Shown here in pieces: positions 1 through 4,835 of a DNA stretch of 5,219 bases. The notes below the pieces were generated by a model that ran no database searches, had not been told where the DNA came from, and saw only the letters and a program-made list of their open reading frames with translations. The number at the start of each line of letters is the position of its first letter. The stretch's first letter is position 1. Made by a program: the position numbers and the translations under genes. The DNA lies in the NCBI GenBank assembly GCA_002763335.1, contig PEYS01000136.1, positions 1-5,219 of the forward strand, in the 5' to 3' direction. The DNA is from Candidatus Woesearchaeota archaeon CG08_land_8_20_14_0_20_47_9 (GTDB lineage: Archaea > Nanobdellota > Nanobdellia > Woesearchaeales > CG1-02-47-18).

Positions 1-270
1 AAAGCCTCTGTTCGCGACATCAAGCCTCAAGCGAGGCAGATAAACAACAGCAACTACACTTAAGAGTAATACAGCGATAATGAGAACAGCAGCCTTCAGC
101 CAATGCCCTGGCTTTGATTCAGCCGCAGGCTTTGATCTGGAGAGCCCTTCTTTGCCTGTCTCAATCCTCACCTCAGCCTCATCATAGCCTTCCTTCTCTT
201 TTAAGCGAGAGATGTCATCAAGTTCTAATACATTGCTGCTTACCCTGCTGACTCCTCTTTTTTTACTCAT
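1..270 (-). CDS. Single-pass membrane protein, N-terminal 90 residues (runs off left edge)
   Basis: This reading frame is open from an ATG at 270-268 to the window edge and gives 90 residues, so the C-terminal part is missing. Residues 1-56 are polar and charged, with basic (MSKKRG) and mixed acidic/basic stretches, and are probably cytoplasmic. Residues about 58-77 form one hydrophobic helix (LKAAVLIIAVLLLSVVAVVY), followed by PRLRLDVANRGF. There is no signal peptide at the very N-terminus, so the helix probably acts as a signal anchor with the missing C-terminal domain outside the cell. The start is supported by its one-base overlap (TGATG) with the stop codon of the upstream secreted coiled-coil gene, which implies translational coupling. 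Only a weak ribosome site (GGAAG) precedes it. I do not recognise the family. The coupling suggests that the two proteins work together at the cell surface, which is inference. The gene is real with good confidence, but its function is unknown. Confidence 0.75.
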   Translation of the reverse strand, partial: MSKKRGVSRVSSNVLELDDISRLKEKEGYDEAEVRIETGKEGLSRSKPAAESKPGHWLKAAVLIIAVLLLSVVAVVYLPRLRLDVANRGF

Positions 271-1625
271 CAGGTTGCTTCCGGAGCTGCCGCAGCCTCT
301 GTGGCATTACCCTCTGCCTCATCATCCTCTGTCTCCTCTGTTGATACGAGCTGTGCAGCCTCTTCTGGGGTAGCGCTCTGCTTCAACGCCTTTACAATAT
401 CCTTTAGCTTTGCATATGCTGCCTTTATCTCTTTATGGGCGGCCTTCATATGCTCATGGGCCTCCTGGATCTTGCTGCTTACATTCTCACCAGTGCTGCC
501 GCCAATTCTAAGAAGTCTTGCTGCCTCATAGCCATCCCTTGCAAGCTCATACTCCTCTCTGGCTATGGCTGTGTGGTTCTTCAGCTCCTCAACATCCGAG
601 GCTATAGCTGAGGTGTCCACGCCCCGTTCTTCCAGCCTTGAGAGGAGCCTGTCAAGGCGCTCTTCCACCCGTGTTGCCTTGAGTATCACCCTGCCGAGGC
701 GTGCATTCATAATTAGACCTGAGGCAAGTCTTGAGTCAATACGCGTCTTAACCCACTCGCGCTTTATTGTCTGCGCTGCCCCGATAACATCCTGCTTCGG
801 GGTTGAGTTATCAAATCCCTCTACAGTCTGCTTTGCCTCTGTAACAGCAGCTATTCTTTCATCAAGGTCTGATATTATGGATTCTGCCTCCTCATCTGAA
901 AGCGCGTCTGATGCCTCAACCTTGCTCCTTATCATCTCAAGGTGGCTGATTATCATGTCAGCTGCATGTATGAGGATGGCCCTTGATCTGCCTACCAGCC
1001 TTTGCTCAGCTGCTGTACAGTTTTCAGAGCAGGAGGCGCGTTCATTCTTAAGCCTTGCAAGCCCCGACCTTGCATCAGCATACTGCGCCCTGACCTTTAG
1101 GTAGTTCTTTGTTGCATCCAGATAATTCTGCTTCGCCTCGCTGAGCCTGTTAGCTGCTACCACGCGGGCCTTAAATGCACTCTGGGCATTATAGCGCCTA
1201 AACGCTTCCTGGTTTCTTAGCTGAGCAAGCCTCTTTACTGCTACACGCCTCTGAACCCCGGAGCTAGCAGCACCCTCACCTGCTGCAGGCGTCGCGTTGG
1301 CAGCAGGGGCATCTGCAGTTGCAGCCTGAACCCCCTCCACTATCTTGGCGCATATCTCCCTGCAGGGCTTAGCCATGACATTCATGCCGAGGCATCTGCC
1401 AGAGCAGAGCCTTGGTACGCAGACCCTTGCGCAGAGGCTCTCATTAAGATCATATTCAGCGCACTTATCCAGGCATGGCTTCTGCTCAGGCTCATCTCCC
1501 GCAGAGACAGTTGCTGTGCCTATGTCAGCAGTAGTGTCTGTATCTGTTATGTCCTCAGCAGTTGCAAAAAGAGAAACCAGCATCATAGACAGGATAATAA
1601 GCAAAACTGTGGCGAGCTTCTTCAT
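270..1625 (-). CDS. Secreted coiled-coil protein with tandem CX3C cysteine repeats
   Basis: The product has 451 residues. Residues 1-23 are a classic signal peptide: a KK start, a hydrophobic core to about residue 20, and a likely cleavage after ATA. Residues 24-48 are a Thr/Asp-rich linker. Residues 51-92 hold eight cysteines (51, 55, 65, 69, 74, 78, 88, 92) arranged CX3C-X9-CX3C-X4-CX3C-X9-CX3C. Residues 98-122 are an Ala-rich linker. Residues about 124-416 are almost entirely charged and helical, with probable coiled coils, and carry a fifth CX3C pair (199, 203). The tail from about 428 is acidic and Ala-rich with no membrane anchor. There is no other cysteine. The protein is probably exported and disulfide-bonded, although metal binding by the cysteines is possible. 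The start is supported by GGAGGTG five bases upstream and a TATA box. The stop overlaps the next gene by one base. No named family is recognised. A structural or cell-surface binding role is inference. Confidence 0.88.
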   Translation of the reverse strand: MKKLATVLLIILSMMLVSLFATAEDITDTDTTADIGTATVSAGDEPEQKPCLDKCAEYDLNESLCARVCVPRLCSGRCLGMNVMAKPCREICAKIVEGVQAATADAPAANATPAAGEGAASSGVQRRVAVKRLAQLRNQEAFRRYNAQSAFKARVVAANRLSEAKQNYLDATKNYLKVRAQYADARSGLARLKNERASCSENCTAAEQRLVGRSRAILIHAADMIISHLEMIRSKVEASDALSDEEAESIISDLDERIAAVTEAKQTVEGFDNSTPKQDVIGAAQTIKREWVKTRIDSRLASGLIMNARLGRVILKATRVEERLDRLLSRLEERGVDTSAIASDVEELKNHTAIAREEYELARDGYEAARLLRIGGSTGENVSSKIQEAHEHMKAAHKEIKAAYAKLKDIVKALKQSATPEEAAQLVSTEETEDDEAEGNATEAAAAPEAT

Positions 1626-1630
1626 CTAAA

Positions 1631-1637
1631 CACCTCC
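1631..1637 (-). promoter_or_regulatory. Strong Shine-Dalgarno site of the coiled-coil gene
   Basis: On the minus strand this reads GGAGGTG, followed by a five-base spacer (TTTAG) and the ATG at 1625. It fixes the start codon in front of the signal peptide. Confidence 0.85.
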
Positions 1638-1670
1638 TTGTTTTACAGTTAAGAGCAAGAGACGAGGTTG

Positions 1671-1680
1671 TTTATAAAGA
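1671..1680 (-). promoter_or_regulatory. Archaeal TATA-box promoter of the coiled-coil / membrane-protein pair
   Basis: The minus strand reads TCTTTATAAA. The TATA core TTTATAAA covers 1678-1671. Using the usual archaeal spacing of about 26 bases from box centre to transcript start, transcription should begin near 1649. That gives a leader of about 24 bases that includes the Shine-Dalgarno site. The purine-rich BRE element upstream is weak. This promoter separates the pair from the transporter genes upstream, although no clear U-rich terminator lies between them and read-through is possible. Confidence 0.65.
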
Positions 1681-1690
1681 TTGCTAGAGC

Positions 1691-1720
1691 TTGGCAAACA
1701 TGCTGTTGGCTATTGGCAAA
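1691..1720 (-). repeat. Two direct copies of TTTGCCAA upstream of the promoter
   Basis: On the plus strand TTGGCAAA occurs at 1691-1698 and again at 1713-1720, start to start 22 bases or about two helical turns. A partial copy, TTGGC, lies at 1706-1710. The block is just upstream of the TATA box of the coiled-coil gene and just past the stop of the transporter pair. The spacing suits a regulator binding one face of the DNA, but no binding protein is known and chance is possible for 8-base repeats. Confidence 0.35.
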
Positions 1721-1730
1721 TCCCTGGTTC

Positions 1731-2078
1731 CTAGCTCCCTGCCCCGATAAGCACCACGCCAAGCATAATAAGCGCTATGCCTGTAACCCTGTAGGCATTG
1801 ATGCGCTCCCTGAGGTATTTCACTGAGAGGAGGAGTATCCAAATGTATGCCAGGGAAACGAGGGGGTAGAGAAGTGAGAGGTCTCCTCCCTTCAGGGCAG
1901 GTATAAACAGCGCTGCTGATAAGCCGTATAGGAAGAAACCGAGGATAAGGCGCCTGTTGAAGATGAAACTTCTTATGCCGCTGCCAGTATGTGCAGAACC
2001 AAGCTTCAGGAATAGGGAGCCAACAGAGCCTATGACTGTTGAAACAAGCACCAAGGATATTGCCCAGAGCTCTGCCAT
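1731..2078 (-). CDS. Small EamA/SMR-type transporter subunit 2 (ArnF-like partner)
   Basis: This is a 115-residue, four-helix membrane protein of the drug/metabolite transporter superfamily in half-size form. Helices lie at about 3-25, 44-63, 66-87 and 97-113. It shares the pattern ALK-x-G-[DE]-LS-x-LYP followed by a Trp in helix 3 and GIA...G...LIG-x-G-S in helix 4 with the preceding gene, so the two are paralogues. Helix 1 (VIGSVGSLFLKL) has no glutamate like Glu14 of EmrE, which argues against a classic proton-coupled drug exporter. Lys/Arg are concentrated in the loops after helices 1 and 3, which predicts the N-terminus outside. I start at MAELW (2078) because AGGTGA lies eight bases before it. 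The ATG two codons earlier (2084) is only two bases from that site. The open frame extends upstream to 2297, but that part is a shadow of the neighbouring gene. The likely role is export or flipping of a small or lipid-linked substrate as a heterodimer with its neighbour. Confidence 0.85.
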   Translation of the reverse strand: MAELWAISLVLVSTVIGSVGSLFLKLGSAHTGSGIRSFIFNRRLILGFFLYGLSAALFIPALKGGDLSLLYPLVSLAYIWILLLSVKYLRERINAYRVTGIALIMLGVVLIGAGS

Positions 2079-2086
2079 TCCCATAC

Positions 2087-2092
2087 TCACCT
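2087..2092 (-). promoter_or_regulatory. Shine-Dalgarno site that decides the start of transporter subunit 2
   Basis: The minus strand reads AGGTGA and includes the TGA stop of subunit 1. Eight bases (GTATGGGA) separate it from the ATG at 2078, which is good spacing. The nearer ATG at 2084 is only two bases away. Translation of the two subunits is therefore probably linked. Confidence 0.6.
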
Positions 2093-2461
2093 GCTTCCAA
2101 TGCCTATAAGGCTTATGCCTACAATGATTGACGCAATACCAGCCCACTTGAAGGGGGTCATTGACTCCTCCAGAAAGCGGACTGAGAAGAGGCTCACCCA
2201 TACAAAGGATGTTGCAACAAATGGATACAAGACTGAGAGCTCGCCGTGCTTTAACGCCATTATCAGCAGTAGAGCGCCGAGCACATACACTATGCACCCA
2301 ATGGTGAGGTAGTGGTTGCTTATCAGCCCCATGGGTGTGAACTCAAGCCTGCCAGCTGCAAGCTTGAACATAAGCTGACCAGTGGATGTTAGAAGGGTGC
2401 AAAGGAGCACAAGGGCAATTGCCCAGGCTGCTGTTCTCTGCTTCCTCCTTGCTCTAGGCAT
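2087..2461 (-). CDS. Small EamA/SMR-type transporter subunit 1 (ArnE-like)
   Basis: This is a 124-residue, four-helix membrane protein. A very basic N-terminus (Arg/Lys at 3, 5, 6, 7 and 9) precedes helix 1 (about 11-34, with STGQLMFKLAAG). Helices 2-4 lie at about 50-70, 76-96 and 103-121. The STGQL-x-x-K end of helix 1 and the YP...FVWV...F...P-x-x-W-x-G-I...G...LIG layout are typical of half-size EamA proteins. They resemble ArnE, a subunit of the aminoarabinose-lipid flippase; this comparison is from memory and not aligned. No Glu14 equivalent is present in helix 1. The basic N-terminus predicts N-in topology, opposite to its partner. The stop is eight bases before the start of subunit 2, so the two form an operon. 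The TATA box 23 bases before the ATG and the absence of a Shine-Dalgarno site point to a leaderless mRNA. Substrate unknown. A flippase for lipid-linked sugar fits the neighbouring glycan genes but is inference. Confidence 0.87.
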   Translation of the reverse strand: MPRARRKQRTAAWAIALVLLCTLLTSTGQLMFKLAAGRLEFTPMGLISNHYLTIGCIVYVLGALLLIMALKHGELSVLYPFVATSFVWVSLFSVRFLEESMTPFKWAGIASIIVGISLIGIGSR

Positions 2462-2483
2462 GCTCTGTGGCTAAGGCTGTCAG

Positions 2484-2498
2484 TATATAAACGTTTTT
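2484..2498 (-). promoter_or_regulatory. Archaeal BRE/TATA promoter giving a probable leaderless transporter mRNA
   Basis: The minus strand reads GAAAAACGTTTATATA: an A-rich BRE-like element followed by TATA box TTTATATA (2491-2484). The box centre is about 26 bases from the A of the ATG at 2461, so the predicted transcript start falls at or beside the start codon. No GGAG/GGTG-like ribosome site lies between. Confidence 0.7.
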
Positions 2499-2519
2499 CG
2501 ATCCTGACACAAATGACAT

Positions 2520-2566
2520 CCGAGGGCTTTGAATGCCCAGCGCAGCTGGGCATTCAAAGCCCTCGG
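2520..2566. repeat. Perfect 22-bp inverted repeat with GCA loop between divergent promoters
   Basis: The left arm (2520-2541, starting CCGAGGGCTTTG) and the right arm (2545-2566, ending CAAAGCCCTCGG) are exact reverse complements over 22 bases. Only GCA (2542-2544) lies between them. Pairing stops abruptly at both ends. The element is 28 bases upstream of the minus-strand TATA box and 37 bases upstream of the plus-strand one, so it is outside both predicted mRNAs. No U-tract follows it in either direction, which argues against a terminator. The centre reads GCGCAGC, of the GCGNAGC type known to form very stable DNA mini-hairpins. It could be a dimeric-regulator site, a REP-like or mobile palindrome, or a small hairpin RNA. 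The sequence does not decide between these. Confidence 0.9.
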
Positions 2567-2594
2567 TAGAGACTCCCGTCCAAAGACGACAATA

Positions 2595-2611
2595 AAAGAA
2601 ACATTTAAATA
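2595..2611 (+). promoter_or_regulatory. Archaeal BRE/TATA promoter of the glycan operon
   Basis: An A-rich BRE-like stretch (AAGAAAC) is followed by TATA box TTTAAATA at 2604-2611. Archaeal spacing places the transcript start near 2634, giving a leader of about 28 bases that contains the ribosome site of the epimerase gene. Confidence 0.68.
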
Positions 2612-2651
2612 GAAGCATCAAAGACTAAGTAACCATTAAGTTGTAGTAAAC

Positions 2652-2657
2652 AGGTGG
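2652..2657 (+). promoter_or_regulatory. Shine-Dalgarno site of the epimerase gene
   Basis: AGGTGG lies four bases before the ATG at 2662. It supports this start, which is also directly in front of the Rossmann glycine motif. Confidence 0.7.
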
Positions 2658-2661
2658 TTGA

Positions 2662-3615
2662 ATGAGCGTTCTGATAACTGGGGGGGCAGGCTTCATCGGA
2701 AGCCATGTAGCTGATAAGGCAATAGAGGCTGGCCACAGCATAGCTGTTGTTGATAACCTCTCAACAGGGAACAGGGCCAATGTAAACAGGAGGGCAAGGT
2801 TCTACAGACTGGACATATGCTCACCAAGGCTAGAAGGCATATTTAAAAAGGAGAAGCCAGAGGTTGTGATCCACCACGCTGCACAGATAAATGTAAGGCA
2901 CTCTGTCAAGGAGCCAGCCTTTGACGCCAAGGTCAATATAATCGGCTCCCTCAACATTCTGGAGTGCGCCAGAAAAACAGGCGTTAGGAAGGTAATATAC
3001 GCAAGCTCAGGGGGTGCACGCTATGGCGAGCCTGAATACCTGCCATGCGACGAACTACACCCTGTCAGCCCCATCTGCCATTACGGGGTTTCAAAACACA
3101 CAGTTGAGCACTACCTCTATCTCTATCGCCACCTATACGGGCTTGACTACACGATCCTGGCATACGCAAATGTCTACGGGCCAAGGCAGGATCCCAAGGG
3201 AGAGGCAGGGGTAGTATCCATATTCATCAGCAGGCTGGCATCAGGTGAACAGGCTGTAATCTTCGGCTCCGGAAGGCAGACAAGGGACTTTGTCTACGTG
3301 GGCGATGTCGCTGACGCCAACATTCTGGCTATGAGGAAGAGAACAAGGTCAAGGTACTTCAACATAGGAACAAACTGCGAGACCAGTGTTAACCAGATAT
3401 ACCGCGAGATTGCCTCAGCTATGAAGTCTGGGCTTAAGCCAATCCATGCACCGTCTGTTCCAGGGGAGATAAGGCGAATACGCCTTGACATCAGGCCTGC
3501 AGCCAGGGAGCTTGGATGGAAACCAATGACCGGGCTTAGGGAGGGCGTAGGGAAGACAGTCGCCTGGTATATCGACGCCCATAAGAATGGCATGAGAGCA
3601 GGAGGCAGGAGATGA
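2662..3615 (+). CDS. NAD-dependent nucleotide-sugar epimerase/dehydratase (GalE-like extended SDR)
   Basis: The 317-residue product has full length for this family. The NAD-binding Rossmann motif GGAGFIGSH is at 7-15, and VVDNLSTGN (29-37) supplies the acidic residue for the adenine ribose. The catalytic residues are Ser116 (in SSGG), Tyr141 and Lys145 (YGVSK). ANVYGPRQ (169-176) and QTRDFVYVGDVA (206-217) are typical nucleotide-sugar-binding regions of the GalE-like group. The likely reaction is 4-epimerisation of a UDP-hexose or N-acetylhexosamine in the cytoplasm, though a related epimerase or dehydratase is possible. Some positions differ from the pattern I expect: Arg120 where SSGGAVYG is usual, Ala167 where LRYANVYG is usual, and Ser203 where GDGxQTRDF is usual. 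The gene begins the plus-strand operon, and its TGA overlaps the next ATG by four bases (ATGA). It probably provides the donor sugar for the glycosyltransferase that follows. Family confidence is high, exact substrate confidence low. Confidence 0.93.
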   Translation: MSVLITGGAGFIGSHVADKAIEAGHSIAVVDNLSTGNRANVNRRARFYRLDICSPRLEGIFKKEKPEVVIHHAAQINVRHSVKEPAFDAKVNIIGSLNILECARKTGVRKVIYASSGGARYGEPEYLPCDELHPVSPICHYGVSKHTVEHYLYLYRHLYGLDYTILAYANVYGPRQDPKGEAGVVSIFISRLASGEQAVIFGSGRQTRDFVYVGDVADANILAMRKRTRSRYFNIGTNCETSVNQIYREIASAMKSGLKPIHAPSVPGEIRRIRLDIRPAARELGWKPMTGLREGVGKTVAWYIDAHKNGMRAGGRR

Positions 3616-4835
3616 GGATAGCATACCTTGCACCGGAGTTTGTTCCGCCTTGGGGGGGAGTAGGCGTCTACTCAACCCACCTCATAAAGGAGCTCTCAAA
3701 ATACAGGGACATGGAGATCCACGTGTTTACTCCAGTGAGGGGAGAGGGCTATGACAAGAAGAAGGTAGAGGCCATGTTTGGCGGGAGGGTGAAGATATTC
3801 AACATATCTGTTGCCAGAGACGAGTTTGTCTACAACCTCATATTCCAGTACAATGTAGCAAAACAGCTCCCTGAGTTCCACAGGAAATACCATTATGACA
3901 TCATACACGCTGCAAACCTGGTTCACATGCCAGACATCTTCCTTAAGTTCAGGGAGCTGGATGCGAGGTTCGTCGTAACTGCGCATACAACAATAGAGGG
4001 CCAGTTGAGAGGACTGGTCTCGAAGAACAAGGGCTTGTTCCACCTAGCCCCTTCAGAGAAGGGCTCTGTTATAGCCTTCCCCTACATCTGGCTTATGGAG
4101 CAGCTCTACCTCAGGAAAACAGGCTACATGATAAGCGTATCCCATCGTTCACGCCAAGAGTTTATAGCATCTGGCTTTAAGGGCAGGATCACAACAATCC
4201 ACAACGGGACTGATACAAGCCTGTTTAACAGCAGGTTAAGCAAGGAAAACGCCCATAAGCTCTTCCCGCAGCTTAAAGGCAAGAAGAACCTCGTGCTCTA
4301 CGCTGGCAGGCTGATAAGCCAGAAGGGCATCCGCATATTTATCGAGATGGCGAGCAGGCTCTCTGGCAGGGGCATACACTTTGTCATAGCGGGAAATGGC
4401 GATGTAAACGGGCTGAAGAGGCTTATCAAGAAATACAGCCTAAAGGAGAGCGAATACAGCTTCCTCGGCTTTGTGAAAAACACTGATATGGGCAGTCTCT
4501 ACCGCTTATGCTCTGTATTTGTACTTCCATCATACTCTGAAAATCTTCCCATCTCAATAATTGAGGCGATGAGCTGCGGATGCGTCCCTATTGCAAGCGA
4601 TGTCGGGGCAGTCCGCGAGATCATAAGGGATGGCATTGACGGCTTTACTGTAATGCCCGGTGACGTTGAGGGCCTCCTACACCTAACCTCCTACATAGTA
4701 GAAAACAGGCAGCTTAGAAGGGCAATGGCAGATGAGGGAAGCAGGCGTGCAAGGGAGCGCTTCAGCGTCAGGATGATGGCCAGGAAAACAAGGGAGTTTT
4801 ACGAGATGATGATAAATGAGAATCCTGCTAGTTAA
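3612..4835 (+). CDS. GT4-family (GT-B fold) glycosyltransferase
   Basis: The product has 407 residues, the usual size for retaining GT-B enzymes of family GT4. The N-terminal domain starts MRIAYLAPEF and has the acceptor-side glycine loop GGVGVY (15-20) and TAHTT (123-127). VSHRSRQEF (176-184) and HNGTDTSLF (197-205) lead into the donor-binding domain. AGRLISQKG (231-239) carries the Arg233/Lys238 pair that binds the donor diphosphate. SYSENLPISIIEAMSCG (307-323) contains the EX7E motif (Glu310, Glu318). No signal peptide or clear membrane helix is seen, so it is probably a cytoplasmic or membrane-associated enzyme that uses a nucleotide sugar. Its start overlaps the epimerase stop by four bases, with GGAGG/AGGA just upstream at 3601-3610. 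Its end overlaps the next gene by 20 bases. It probably builds a surface glycan, glycolipid or protein-linked glycan. Donor and acceptor cannot be told from the sequence. Confidence 0.94.
   Translation: MRIAYLAPEFVPPWGGVGVYSTHLIKELSKYRDMEIHVFTPVRGEGYDKKKVEAMFGGRVKIFNISVARDEFVYNLIFQYNVAKQLPEFHRKYHYDIIHAANLVHMPDIFLKFRELDARFVVTAHTTIEGQLRGLVSKNKGLFHLAPSEKGSVIAFPYIWLMEQLYLRKTGYMISVSHRSRQEFIASGFKGRITTIHNGTDTSLFNSRLSKENAHKLFPQLKGKKNLVLYAGRLISQKGIRIFIEMASRLSGRGIHFVIAGNGDVNGLKRLIKKYSLKESEYSFLGFVKNTDMGSLYRLCSVFVLPSYSENLPISIIEAMSCGCVPIASDVGAVREIIRDGIDGFTVMPGDVEGLLHLTSYIVENRQLRRAMADEGSRRARERFSVRMMARKTREFYEMMINENPAS

Noticed and set aside
301..531. A 76-residue plus-strand open frame, hydrophobic and Ser-rich.
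   Set aside because: It is antisense to the C-terminal helices of the coiled-coil protein and has no initiation signals.
565..1104. A 179-residue open frame on the plus strand opposite the coiled-coil gene.
   Set aside because: Its Ser/Arg-rich, low-complexity product is what the antisense of a Glu/Leu/Ala-rich coiled coil gives. It has no ribosome site, promoter or recognisable domain.
1346..1477. The cysteine block as a c-type cytochrome or ferredoxin motif.
   Set aside because: There is no CXXCH haem motif and no CXXC spacing. All pairs are CX3C.
1345..1629. A 94-residue plus-strand open frame.
   Set aside because: It is antisense to the signal peptide and cysteine repeat of the secreted protein. 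That sense frame has a signal peptide, a TATA box and a strong ribosome site, and this one has none.
1684..2100. A 138-residue minus-strand open frame overlapping transporter subunit 2 in another frame.
   Set aside because: The product has no membrane-helix pattern or domain, whereas the overlapping frame encodes a clear four-helix paralogue of its neighbour.
2079..2297. N-terminal extension of transporter subunit 2 up to an ATG at 2297.
   Set aside because: The extension lies inside the subunit 1 gene in another frame, is Cys/Arg-rich and unlike this family, and a good ribosome site selects the start at 2078.
2520..2566. The palindrome as an intrinsic terminator.
   Set aside because: It lies between divergent promoters with no gene ending into it, and no run of T follows it closely on either strand.
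3415..3675. Minus-strand open frames opposite the epimerase, together with others at 3294-3593, 3696-4043 and 4298-4483.
   Set aside because: All are antisense to well-supported sugar-metabolism genes and carry no domain or initiation signal.
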